Origin: Spirochaetota bacterium
GTDB lineage: Bacteria > Spirochaetota > UBA4802 > UB4802
DNA length: 34,647 nucleotides
Direction of reading: 5' to 3'
Assembly (NCBI GenBank): GCA_040756435.1
Contig: JBFLZD010000040.1
Coordinates: 1 to 34,647 of the forward strand
Part shown: positions 8,846-16,764 of the stretch, piece after piece
Numbering within the stretch: position 1 is the first letter of the stretch
Layout of the letters: every line of letters starts with the position of its first letter
Notes under the pieces: model-generated
Seen by the model: the letters and a program-made list of their open reading frames with translations, nothing else
Database searches by the model: none
What the model was told of the DNA's origin: nothing
Program-made: the position numbers and the translations under genes

Positions 8846-10576
8846 TCACTCAAAGGGCAAATGAACAGTTCCTTGATAAATGGTTCCCCGCAAAATATCA
8901 AGCGTTACCTCCTGGCCCTGTTTCAGATTGATTTCATTAATAGCGATCCCACCAATGACAGGAATTTCGTGCTCCCTGCAGTAATGGATGATGGGTGCAC
9001 TGATGCTACATTCACTGGTTATCACAGCCTTTGGCTTTGTGCCTTTAATGTGCGCTATATCATGAGTCACAACAATAGTATTGGGCGATAGTTCAACGGA
9101 TTGACTTGTTCCTATGATACCATGAACCACCCCTTCGCCAAATCCTATGCCGCGCGCTAACTCCTGAGCTGCCACATATATACGCATGACATTTGTTCCA
9201 CCGGTTACACCCGCCAGAATCCCTGCTGTAATGACAATCAGATCTCCATCATGGATAAGATCGTTTACTTTGCCTATTGCTATTGCTTCATCGACAAGTT
9301 CGTTAATATCGTTACATTGTTTTATATGCAGTGGAATAACCCCATACGATAACGCTAACTGATGGACCACCTTGTGATTGGTTGTTACGGCTATAACCGG
9401 TATCTGCGGTTTGTACTTTGAAATCTTTCGTGCAGTATAGCCCGACTGTGTGGCAGTGAGAATACAATCAGCACCTAACGTTTTTGCTGACTCATGCGCT
9501 GACAGTGCAATAGCATCGGTAATGGTGGACTTTGTATAAATCTTTTTTTCAGCAATTGCAGCTTTATAGATAAATGTCGTTTCAGCAAATTCGGCAATGC
9601 GTGCCATGGTTTGCACTGCTTCCACTGGATACTGCCCAAATGCCGTTTCCCCCGAAAGCATGAGAGCATCGGTCCCATCAAATACAGCATTGGCCACATC
9701 GGTTGCCTCTGCCCTCGTTGGTATGGGATTACGTATCATGGAATCCAGCATCTGCGTTGCAGTAATCACCGGAATAGCCTGCTGGTTACATTTTTCAATA
9801 ATCATCTTTTGTACTATCGGCACCTGTTCAATGGGGATTTCTATACCTAAGTCACCCCTGGCCACCATAATCCCCTGCGAAGAAGCTATAATTTCATCAA
9901 TATTGGCAACCGCTTCATGCTTTTCAATCTTTGAAATGATGGGTAATGTCCCACCAAATTCTTCCATAATGCTCCTAAGCTGTATTATATCATGAGCACT
10001 GCGCACAAATGACAGTGCTATCATGTCAACATCCTGCTTTATGGCAAATTCTAAATCACGTATGTCCTTTTGTGTAATAGAACTGGTCTTTATTGAAGCA
10101 TTGGGAAGATTAATTCCTTTGTTGTCTTTTAGCTCACCACCCCGTATGACGGTAGTATAGATATCGGTATTGTCCACCTGGTCAACACGTAGTTCAAGCA
10201 AACCATCATCAATCAGTATGGTCTGCCCTTTGTTTACTGATTCAGGAAGTTCTTTCAATGAAACGCTAACTGCCACCGAATTGCCCGGGACGCTTCGGGT
10301 GGTAAGAATAAATTCCTGCCCCGGCTCTAAGATGACTTTTTCTTTTAATGTACCAATGCGAATTTTTGGCCCCTGAAGGTCAGCCAATATCCCAATGGGA
10401 ACATGTAACTCTTTTGACACTTCGCGGATGATAGCAATGCGCTGTGCATGTAATTCCTGTGTAGAGTGCGACATATTGAGCCGCGCAACGTTCATGCCGG
10501 CTTTGACAAGTTTTATAATCATTTCTTTTGTTTCACTTGTTGGTCCAATGGTACACACTATTTTAGTTTTACGCAT
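8846..10576 (-). CDS. pyk: Pyruvate kinase with C-terminal phosphohistidine-like domain
   Basis: Pyruvate kinase makes ATP and pyruvate from phosphoenolpyruvate, the last step of glycolysis. The 576-residue protein opens with KTKIVCTIGPTSE and contains NMSHST, the active-site strand ISKIEKHEAV, ARGDLGIEIP and the Mg/PEP segment ITATQMLDSM followed by PTRAEATDVANAVFDGTDA. About 100 residues beyond the usual end form a PEP-utiliser-like mobile domain, as in Bacillus-type enzymes (EIPVIGG, QEVTLDILRGTIYQG). At the place where phosphotransferring members have a TSH motif this one reads SAP, so no phosphohistidine is expected. It heads the pyk-xseA-xseB-lipoprotein row. The start follows GGTG. Confidence 0.96.
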   Translation of the reverse strand: MRKTKIVCTIGPTSETKEMIIKLVKAGMNVARLNMSHSTQELHAQRIAIIREVSKELHVPIGILADLQGPKIRIGTLKEKVILEPGQEFILTTRSVPGNSVAVSVSLKELPESVNKGQTILIDDGLLELRVDQVDNTDIYTTVIRGGELKDNKGINLPNASIKTSSITQKDIRDLEFAIKQDVDMIALSFVRSAHDIIQLRSIMEEFGGTLPIISKIEKHEAVANIDEIIASSQGIMVARGDLGIEIPIEQVPIVQKMIIEKCNQQAIPVITATQMLDSMIRNPIPTRAEATDVANAVFDGTDALMLSGETAFGQYPVEAVQTMARIAEFAETTFIYKAAIAEKKIYTKSTITDAIALSAHESAKTLGADCILTATQSGYTARKISKYKPQIPVIAVTTNHKVVHQLALSYGVIPLHIKQCNDINELVDEAIAIGKVNDLIHDGDLIVITAGILAGVTGGTNVMRIYVAAQELARGIGFGEGVVHGIIGTSQSVELSPNTIVVTHDIAHIKGTKPKAVITSECSISAPIIHYCREHEIPVIGGIAINEINLKQGQEVTLDILRGTIYQGTVHLPFE

Positions 10577-10794
10577 ATATTTACACCGTTTGTTATTGAA
10601 TTATGGAAATGGAATGCAATGTTTCTTTAGTTTACAGAATGGCATGCATGGGTTTCTTTTTCAAGATATTTTTAAAGACCATTTACGCACCTTCTTTTGT
10701 CCAGACTATAAGTTTAATGGAAAATGTACACTTACCATTTGTCAATTACACCTGTGGTTTTATGCATAACCAATACCGTATGTATTTTTTTCCT

Positions 10795-10994
10795 CACGCA
10801 GAGTTCGCTGAGAGAACAAAGAGTCTCATGAGATTGTAAAGCTTTTCTCTTACTCCTTTTCTCCATATACCCTGTGTTCTCTATGTGTTGCTTCATTTTG
10901 CATCACACAAAGTTCGCTAAGAGAACACAGAGTCTCATGAGAGTTGGAAAATTTCTCCTTTCTATCCTTTTTTCAGCGTTCTCTGCGTGAAAAT
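10795..10994. repeat. Two hairpin-type repeat units (CGCAGAG...CTCTGCG family)
   Basis: Unit 1 begins CACGCAGAGTTCGCTGAGAG (10795) and unit 2 ACACAAAGTTCGCTAAGAG (about 10907); both continue GAACA(A/C)AGAGTCTCATGAGA. Each is followed about 60 bp later by a rough inverted counterpart (TGTGTTCTCTATGTGTTG near 10872 and GCGTTCTCTGCGTG at 10976-10989), so each unit could fold into a long imperfect hairpin. Repeats of this GCAGAG/CTCTGCG type are dispersed in many bacterial genomes. A 78-codon frame over this area (10603-10839) simply reads through the repeat and I do not regard it as a gene. The rest of the 10577-11086 gap shows nothing else. Confidence 0.65.
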
Positions 10995-11086
10995 CTTTTT
11001 ATTACTATCTTCAGCCTATAAATACCTTGCAATTTGTAACTATTGATTTCACACTGTCCACACAGTTGTACGCTAATATATCATTT

Positions 11087-11803
11087 ATGAATAATCCTTT
11101 ACTACATTTTCTGTGTATTCACTACACAACCATATCACCACAAGTCAAAGAATATCTTTTTTCATTACTTTCAGATACTGAAAAACACAAGTGTAATTCA
11201 TTTCAATCTGAGATCAAAAAGTCTGAATTTTTAGTATCCAGGTGTTCATTGAAAGCACTGGGAATACTTTCAGGCTTTGATATACCAAACTATAATCCCA
11301 CCACACCAATCGTGTCGGCTAATGATCAAACAGCGTATGTATCGCTTTCACATACGCAGAATGCAGTTGCCGTATCGTTATTTCATACTCCTCACGGTAT
11401 TGACATTGAACCATGCAAGCGTCATGTAGCGTATCGCAACACTATTATAAAGCGCTATTTTGCACCATGTGAGCAAAAATTTATTAATCATCTGCCATGG
11501 GGGAAAACAAGGCGCTTTTTACACATATGGACCCTTAAAGAAGCAATTGCCAAATTACAAAAACTATCGCTTACACAAGCTTTACTGTATGATACCTTTA
11601 CAAATACCGACAAATTATTTTTAACAAATTTTTTGGTAGGGAAGAACTATATATGTGGCGTTGCAGTGGGCGATAGTTATTGTCAAGAAGTCACCATCCG
11701 CATATATACCTTGAAAGATAATGACCTTGCTGTATTTCTCACTGGATGTGGGCGATACCGGATTCGAACCAGTGACCTCCTGCATGTGAGGCAGGCGCTC
11801 TAA
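11087..11803 (+). CDS. 4'-phosphopantetheinyl transferase, Sfp type
   Basis: These enzymes move phosphopantetheine from CoA to a serine of carrier proteins in fatty-acid, polyketide or peptide synthesis. The magnesium-binding motif GIDIEP (about 104-109) and the motif WTLKEAIAKL (about 148-157) are both present, with YVSLSHT before them, as in the Sfp/EntD/AcpT superfamily. I take the ATG at 11087 (238 residues); a TTG 60 bp upstream (11027) is in frame, and neither has a strong ribosome site. The last 18 codons (from 11749) are the antisense strand of the tRNA-Val gene, giving the tail GRYRIRTSDLLHVRQAL. The native C-terminus may therefore have been lost or extended. No carrier protein or synthase lies nearby. 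Confidence 0.85.
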   Translation: MNNPLLHFLCIHYTTISPQVKEYLFSLLSDTEKHKCNSFQSEIKKSEFLVSRCSLKALGILSGFDIPNYNPTTPIVSANDQTAYVSLSHTQNAVAVSLFHTPHGIDIEPCKRHVAYRNTIIKRYFAPCEQKFINHLPWGKTRRFLHIWTLKEAIAKLQKLSLTQALLYDTFTNTDKLFLTNFLVGKNYICGVAVGDSYCQEVTIRIYTLKDNDLAVFLTGCGRYRIRTSDLLHVRQAL

Positions 11804-11822
11804 CCTGCTGAGCTAATCGCCC
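11749..11822 (-). tRNA. tRNA-Val (anticodon CAC)
   Basis: On the minus strand a full cloverleaf is present: acceptor GGGCGAT pairs with ATCGCCC, the D arm is GCTCAGCAGGTTAGAGC, the anticodon stem CCTGC/GCAGG closes the loop CTCACAT, and the T arm is ACTGG-TTCGAAT-CCGGT. The anticodon CAC reads GUG (valine). The discriminator base is A, and CCA is not encoded. The 3' two thirds of the gene lie antisense to the end of the phosphopantetheinyl transferase gene. Confidence 0.97.
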
Positions 11823-11895
11823 TTTGTTTATGCTAACAATTTGATAGCTAAAATATGTTTTGTCAAGAATATTTGATAGTGAATGTGATTGAAAC

Positions 11896-12534
11896 CTACA
11901 AAAGCAGCCCATCTTTTATTAAACATTCCTGTAAAAAATTACGTATTTCTTTTTTTGAAATTACTTCAACAGGTTCAAGATGCGCAATAGAATCATCCTC
12001 TATATCATCAATATAGAGCAAAGCCATACAGAAAAGTTTTAGTGTAAGTCCTGGAATTACATTTTTTGCTGTATGAAAAATATTTTTTACTCCAAGTTTT
12101 TTTGTTAAAAAATAAAGGTCATAGTAATCTCTATATTTTGCGCGCAGAAAAAGTACATGTATTTTCATGGAAGTAATTGCTTCTAGGCTGGCAATATTAA
12201 ACTTTGTGATAGTATCAGGTTTCAAAAATTTCCAGCCTGCATTAAAAAATGTCACTTTTGTAGTGGTTAGACGTAAATCTATAATGTCAGCATCTTCATT
12301 TAAAATTTCTTTTTCATTAAATCGGTCTATATACTGCAAAATCTGGCGTTTGTTAAATTGTTCTTTATCCCACGTGAAGAAGTCTAAATCTTCACTTTTC
12401 CGGTGATTCAAATACAATGCCAAAGCAGATCCACCTACAAAAACAAAATTTCGCAAAAAATCTGCTGTAGAAATAAGTTCATTAAGAACTTTTGCTGCAT
12501 CACTGGTTAAAGCGTCTGAATACTGGTTCTTCAT
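11896..12534 (-). CDS. AbiEii-like nucleotidyltransferase (toxin component)
   Basis: The protein has the core of the AbiEii/AbiGii nucleotidyltransferase family: FVGGSALALYLNHRKSEDLD, where GGS and the D-L-D pair form the nucleotide- and metal-binding site, then SLEAITSMKIHVLFLRAKYR and RDYYDLYFL, typical of these toxins. Family members can modify tRNA or other nucleotides and act as abortive-infection toxins. The frame is open from 12600, but I start at the ATG at 12534 (212 residues) because AAGG lies about 7 nt upstream and the longer version would add a 22-residue tail deep inside the partner gene. It overlaps the upstream partner by 35 bp. A defence role is inferred from family and gene order. 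Confidence 0.82.
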   Translation of the reverse strand: MKNQYSDALTSDAAKVLNELISTADFLRNFVFVGGSALALYLNHRKSEDLDFFTWDKEQFNKRQILQYIDRFNEKEILNEDADIIDLRLTTTKVTFFNAGWKFLKPDTITKFNIASLEAITSMKIHVLFLRAKYRDYYDLYFLTKKLGVKNIFHTAKNVIPGLTLKLFCMALLYIDDIEDDSIAHLEPVEVISKKEIRNFLQECLIKDGLLL

Positions 12535-12835
12535 GGATTGCCTTTTTAATATCTTCTCCTTCAATATCCAATCCAAAGATAACCCGTGCCAAGAAAACAC
12601 TAAGTTTGATAAAACGGCTATCGTATTTTATTGATTTTTCCCACACTTTTTTTAATGTTTCTTTGCCATATATTTCGCAGGCTATATATATATCATCAAC
12701 ATCACCGTATTTCATCACATGTTCTAAAAGTATATCATCGGGTAAATCTGTTACATGGTGAGTATCATACGACCACAATAATCCGCGCTTTCTTAGATTA
12801 TTGCAAAGCTTTTGTTTTTTTTCCAGCATATCCAA
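12500..12835 (-). CDS. Small partner of the nucleotidyltransferase, putative antitoxin (DUF6922-like)
   Basis: This 109-111 residue helical protein reads RGLLWSYD, then DILLEHVMKYGDVDDIYIAC and YGKETLKKVWEKS. The layout (short helix with LLW, then a helix with MKYGD-DDI, then YG-E-LK-V) matches the small proteins often encoded just upstream of AbiEii-like toxins (DUF6922-like); the family name is from memory. Gene order (antitoxin first), the 35-bp overlap and shared strand suggest translational coupling. The start is either the TTG at 12835 (AGG 5 nt upstream) or the ATG at 12829 (11 nt). The role as antitoxin is inference. Confidence 0.7.
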   Translation of the reverse strand: MDMLEKKQKLCNNLRKRGLLWSYDTHHVTDLPDDILLEHVMKYGDVDDIYIACEIYGKETLKKVWEKSIKYDSRFIKLSVFLARVIFGLDIEGEDIKKAIHEEPVFRRFNQ

Positions 12836-12985
12836 GGTTACCTATTTCTCATTAATGTACAACACTTGCATTGCAATCTAATGTATATAGTACTATTGTA
12901 CTATACTTTATAAGAATATCAAGACAAAATAACAAATAATACTATGAGAATGCTATTAGTATATTTATCATCTTTTTTTTACTAA

Positions 12986-13062
12986 TTATTCCTAAATGTG
13001 TAAATTTGAACAAAATATAAAATAGTGTATACCGCCGCCGAAGTCGGCGGGGGTATACACTA
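12986..13062 (+). repeat. Dispersed element with GC-rich hairpin, copy 1
   Basis: The element begins TTATTCCTAAATGTG, passes through AAATTTGAAC and AAAATATAAAATA, and ends in a strong hairpin: TAGTGTATACC (13023-13033) pairs with GGTATACACTA (13052-13062) around an inner GCCGCCG/CGGCGG stem. An inverted second copy lies at 28681-28755. No ORF is inside. It sits in the 343-bp gap between the toxin-antitoxin pair and marR. Confidence 0.8.
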
Positions 13063-13117
13063 GTATTCATTATGAAATTTATTAAGGAATTATTACTGAT
13101 CTTTTTTTAAAATATTC

Positions 13118-13156
13118 TTGACTTTATTACGTATACGTATTATTTGTATACGTAAT
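13118..13156 (+). promoter_or_regulatory. marR promoter with palindromic operator
   Basis: A perfect inverted repeat, ATTACGTATAC (13126-13136) and GTATACGTAAT (13146-13156), is separated by 9 bp. It lies just after a -35-like TTGACT (13118-13123) and covers the position of the -10 (TATTTG, 13141-13146). The MarR start is 23 bp downstream. This is the expected layout for an autorepressing MarR-family operator. Confidence 0.75.
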
Positions 13157-13178
13157 AGTATATTGTAAAAGGATTACT

Positions 13179-13664
13179 ATGGAATCACTGCATCCAAACG
13201 ATTGCCTGTACTACCTTGTAACTCGCGTATCGCTGGGGCTTACATCACTGTTAAAAAAACGTCTGGTTGAATCAGGATATGATTGTGTTAAACCAGCATA
13301 TATTGGTATTCTTTTATGGCTATGGATGGATGATGGCATGGGAACGATCCTTGGAAAATTTGGGAAAGATGAAGGCATTAAGATTAATGATTTAGGGAAA
13401 CTTGCGGGACTGGAGCCTTCCAGCATGACAGGCCTTATTGACCGTATGGAAAAGGATGGCCTTATAATGCGAGTTAATGACCCCAAAGACCGCAGAGCCA
13501 CCAACATTCAACTTACCCAAAAAGGCATAGATGTCAGAAAACCCATCCTTACCATAATAGATACTGTTATAAAAGATATAATTGCCACTATCCCAAAAAA
13601 ACATGAAAACATTGCAATGGATGTGTTAAAAAAAATTTTAATGAATGCCAATACCATAGAGTAA
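13179..13664 (+). CDS. MarR-family transcriptional regulator
   Basis: This 161-residue protein has the MarR winged helix: IKINDLGKLAGLEPSSMTGL forms the helix-turn-helix, followed by IDRMEKDGLIMRVNDPKDRR, the wing motif D-x-R-D-R-R characteristic of the family. Helices at both ends would form the dimer interface. The ATG at 13179 has AAGGA about 6 nt upstream. A perfect inverted repeat over its promoter suggests self-repression relieved by a small ligand. The next gene, a hotdog-fold protein, starts 26 bp downstream, so they are probably one operon; the convergent SDR may belong to the same regulon, but no second operator was seen near it. Confidence 0.9.
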   Translation: MESLHPNDCLYYLVTRVSLGLTSLLKKRLVESGYDCVKPAYIGILLWLWMDDGMGTILGKFGKDEGIKINDLGKLAGLEPSSMTGLIDRMEKDGLIMRVNDPKDRRATNIQLTQKGIDVRKPILTIIDTVIKDIIATIPKKHENIAMDVLKKILMNANTIE

Positions 13665-13690
13665 TTTTAAAATTATACGGAGGTTACTGC

Positions 13691-14152
13691 ATGTTCCCTT
13701 CAATAAAACCTTTACTCTTGAAATTATTTTTTAATTTTATCCCCTTTTATAGAAGAACAGGCGGAAGAGTAATCTACATATCTCCTGACGAAACAGAAGT
13801 GCATATAAAGCTGCCCCATAAATGGAACACAAAAAATTTTGTTGGCACCATTTATGGAGGACATATCTACAGTGCAATTGATGGCGTACACTTTACCTTA
13901 TTTTTAAGGAAATTTAAAAACAAATACATACTGTGGGACAAGTCATCAACTATTCGCTTCATTAAACCAGCACGTACAGCCCTTATTGCAAAAATAAAAA
14001 TTCCCCTGCAAGAGTTTGATTATATACAAAATCAGCTGCAGCATAATGAATCAATTGAAAGAACGTACACCATAGAGTGGAAGGATATCGCTGGTAATAC
14101 AGTTGCACATATTGAAAAAGTATTGTACTTTAAGAATAAAAAAAATTTATAA
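13691..14152 (+). CDS. Hotdog-fold protein, DUF4442 / thioesterase-like
   Basis: The 153-residue protein contains IYGGHIYSAIDGVHFTLFL, the central-helix motif of hotdog-fold acyl-CoA thioesterase-like proteins of the DUF4442 group, preceded by strands (EVHIKLPHKW) and followed by STIRFIKPART and strands to the end. Such proteins hydrolyse or bind acyl-CoA or acyl carrier substrates; activity here is not proven and the substrate is unknown. A strong GGAGG lies 8 nt before the ATG. It sits directly downstream of marR, which suggests control of a lipid or aromatic-acyl function by that regulator. Confidence 0.75.
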   Translation: MFPSIKPLLLKLFFNFIPFYRRTGGRVIYISPDETEVHIKLPHKWNTKNFVGTIYGGHIYSAIDGVHFTLFLRKFKNKYILWDKSSTIRFIKPARTALIAKIKIPLQEFDYIQNQLQHNESIERTYTIEWKDIAGNTVAHIEKVLYFKNKKNL

Positions 14153-14181
14153 ACTTAAGAGTAAGGATTGCAACCTGTTCT

Positions 14182-15024
14182 CTATTTAAACTTCAGGGAT
14201 GCCAGCTGTAAGCTTAAATCCCACAGCTTTTCACGCACTGAAATTTCCATAGCATTTTTTGCATACGTTTTTTGAGTGAACCTTTCAAAATATTTTCCAT
14301 TGATGTTTTCAACTTCTGTACTTGTAGCAAGCCAAACAGGTGCCTGAGCACCATACTCAGGTTCTGCAAAAGTGCGTTTGAACAATCGCAGCAATGAGCC
14401 CCATACACCAGAGCTATCGCCAAGATTTGTCCGTATAACGCCTGGATGTACTGCATTAATTGTTACGCCACTATTTTCAATAATTTGTGAAAACTTTTGT
14501 GTAAAATAGATATTACATAACTTTGTATTCATGTATGTTGAAAAGCTTCCAAAATCTTTCCCATAAGGGGTTTTTTCCACATCGACCCTGCCAAAAACGT
14601 ACAACCCTGCATTTACATTGACTATTCGTGATGGTTTATTTTTTTTCAGCTGCTTATACAGCATTATACTCAGGATAAGTGGTGCCATGTGATTTACCAT
14701 AAAAGCCATCTCGAGCCCATCACTATTAATCTCAAGCTTCTGTGGCCATATTCCAGCGTTATTGATTAACACAGAAACATCCGGGAATTGATGTATTATT
14801 TTTTCAGCTATTGTTTTTACTGAGGGTATAGATCCCAGATCGCCAACAAGCAGCTTAACCTTATTGTTGCCTGATACCTGTTTTATTTCATCCAGTGCTT
14901 TCTTGCCTTTTTCAGGGTTGCGTGATATTACTATTACTTGATGTTTTTGACCTGCTAATGAAACAGCAATTGCTTTACCAATGCCAGTGTTGCCACCGGT
15001 AACTATTATTGTTTTTGATTTCAT
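14182..15024 (-). CDS. Short-chain dehydrogenase/reductase (retinol-dehydrogenase-like)
   Basis: The 280-residue protein has the SDR nucleotide-binding motif TGGNTGIG (residues 9-16), then VLINNAGIW and the active-site pair TYMNTKL (Tyr and Lys of YxxxK). The arginine after the first strand (VISRNPEKG) suggests NADP(H). The closest style is the RDH/WWOX-like SDR group. Where the catalytic serine is expected, 25 residues before the tyrosine, the sequence reads VNVNAGLY, so the serine is replaced by alanine. This may reduce or redirect activity. The gene converges on the hotdog-protein gene with a 29-bp gap. No clear ribosome site precedes the ATG at 15024. Confidence 0.88.
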   Translation of the reverse strand: MKSKTIIVTGGNTGIGKAIAVSLAGQKHQVIVISRNPEKGKKALDEIKQVSGNNKVKLLVGDLGSIPSVKTIAEKIIHQFPDVSVLINNAGIWPQKLEINSDGLEMAFMVNHMAPLILSIMLYKQLKKNKPSRIVNVNAGLYVFGRVDVEKTPYGKDFGSFSTYMNTKLCNIYFTQKFSQIIENSGVTINAVHPGVIRTNLGDSSGVWGSLLRLFKRTFAEPEYGAQAPVWLATSTEVENINGKYFERFTQKTYAKNAMEISVREKLWDLSLQLASLKFK

Positions 15025-15365
15025 GGCTAAATATTAGAATAACTATTACGGTTGTGTCAACAATTTTAAATTAATGAAAAAATTTATAACAATATACTCC
15101 GTCTATAACTAAAAAAGTGATGAAAAGATTATGTTTTCATTTATAAATAAATTGACTAGTGTTATGATACCAGTAAAATCAGTTGATCTTTTTTTATATA
15201 TGGAGTAACGTACTGGAAAATTCTTGAATAATATTCAGATATCAATCCAATAGAGGTGAGTATCTCACTTTTATAATAAGAAACGATACTTTATTATCCT
15301 TTTATAATTGGGACTCCTTCATAAGGACATTATCATATAAATTTTATTGCAAGAGGAATAATACC
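15025..15365. other. Intergenic region between SDR and sugar symporter
   Basis: This 341-bp AT-rich gap separates two divergent genes. It holds one small inverted repeat, GTGAG-TAT-CTCAC (15256-15268), about 100 bp before the symporter start, which could be an operator. No convincing promoter pair, terminator or small ORF was found. Confidence 0.35.
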
Positions 15366-16730
15366 ATGCCTTCACCTTCACAACTTTCAAATAAAGAAAA
15401 ATACTCTTTTGCTATTGCCGGATTTGGGCAAAATATGGTCATCACGTTTACAGTAACCTTCATGCTGGTGTATCTGTATGAAGCAGTTGGGTTTAGCCTA
15501 TCTGGCATTGCTGCACTCACTGCAATTATAACCGGTGCCAAGATATGGGATGCTATTAATGATTTTATCATGGGCATGATTGTTGACCATACTCGTACCC
15601 GATGGGGCAAATTGCGACCGTATATTTTATTCACTTCTTTCCCTATTGCACTACTGACAATTTTGCTTTTTTCTATTCCACAAACTGCTGAAACGTATAA
15701 ACTAATCTATTTTGGCATTGTCTATGTTTTATGGGGAATGATATACACCATAGCTGATGTTCCCTACTGGGGGTTGGCAGGTTCAATTACTGTTACCATA
15801 CCTGACCGGGTAAGCCTTATTGCCCTTGCGCGAACATTGCAGGCTATAGCATTAGCAATCACAACCATTGCAAGCCCGCTTTTAGCACATTGGTTAAGCT
15901 TTGCAGAAAAAACCACTGCTAGTGGCTGGACACGCACTGCTATTATTATATCAGTACTTGGTATGGCACTTTTTACGTTAGCATTTTTTAACACGGAAGA
16001 AAAAGTACCCCTTCCACAGCAAAAGCAAACCATACAGCAAATGATTAGAGCGATAGTTACCAATAAACCGTTCCTCTTAGTATTGATTGGCAGTGCATTA
16101 AATTTTGGACGTAGTATTGTCCAGGTTGGTGGAGCTGTGGTAGCAGCGATAGTATTTGGGGATGAAAAAATATTTACTCTGCTTGGCGGTGCACTCATTG
16201 TAGCAATAATTATATCAAACCTCATTACTCCATTTGTTTTACAGTATATGTCAAAAAAAACCTTAATGATAGCTTCTAGTATTGTTGCAGCGTTTGTGTA
16301 TTTAGTGATGTACTATATTGGCTATGGCAACCTTTGGATTTTTGTTATTATGCTGTTTGTTTCAGGTTTCTTTACTGGATTTTTTATTGTGGTACAGACA
16401 GCCATGATAGCTGATTGTGTTGATTATTATGAATATAAAACTGGTGAGCGCAATGAAGGCGTAAGCTTTGCTGGACTTACATTTATATCAAAGCTTATGG
16501 GTGCGCTTGCAACAATGGCATTTGGTATGGTGGTAGTGGCTATTGGCTATTCAAAAGGTGTGACTGTTACACCTGAAATTCAAAACGGCGCTTTCTTCTC
16601 AATAACTATCTTGCCAGCAGCAAGTTGCCTCATTGGTACCATACCGTTTATTTTTTATCCTTTAACTGATCAAAAACTTGAAAGCATACTCAAAACACTG
16701 GTTGAACGAAGAGCTGCAACAACGACATAA
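15366..16730 (+). CDS. GPH-family sugar:cation symporter (MelB-like)
   Basis: The 454-residue protein has twelve hydrophobic segments and the signature of the glycoside-pentoside-hexuronide family: WDAINDFIMGMIVDHTRTRW (starting near residue 61) followed by GKLRPYI. The paired Asp residues here bind the cation in MelB. It would import a sugar, glycoside or related compound with Na+ or H+ across the inner membrane. AGAGGA lies about 9 nt before the ATG. It converges on the alpha-mannosidase gene (34-bp gap), so uptake of a manno-configured glycan fragment followed by cytoplasmic cleavage is a reasonable inference, although the actual substrate cannot be read from sequence. Confidence 0.9.
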   Translation: MPSPSQLSNKEKYSFAIAGFGQNMVITFTVTFMLVYLYEAVGFSLSGIAALTAIITGAKIWDAINDFIMGMIVDHTRTRWGKLRPYILFTSFPIALLTILLFSIPQTAETYKLIYFGIVYVLWGMIYTIADVPYWGLAGSITVTIPDRVSLIALARTLQAIALAITTIASPLLAHWLSFAEKTTASGWTRTAIIISVLGMALFTLAFFNTEEKVPLPQQKQTIQQMIRAIVTNKPFLLVLIGSALNFGRSIVQVGGAVVAAIVFGDEKIFTLLGGALIVAIIISNLITPFVLQYMSKKTLMIASSIVAAFVYLVMYYIGYGNLWIFVIMLFVSGFFTGFFIVVQTAMIADCVDYYEYKTGERNEGVSFAGLTFISKLMGALATMAFGMVVVAIGYSKGVTVTPEIQNGAFFSITILPAASCLIGTIPFIFYPLTDQKLESILKTLVERRAATTT

Positions 16731-16764
16731 CTTTATTGTATTTCAAGTGAACACAGTATATTTA

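Noticed and set aside
10603-10839. 78-codon open frame on the plus strand
   Set aside because: Its end is translation of the CGCAGAG-type repeat, and it has no ribosome site.
15344-15634. 96-codon minus-strand frame over the symporter start
   Set aside because: Shadow of the symporter gene, with no ribosome site or protein motif.
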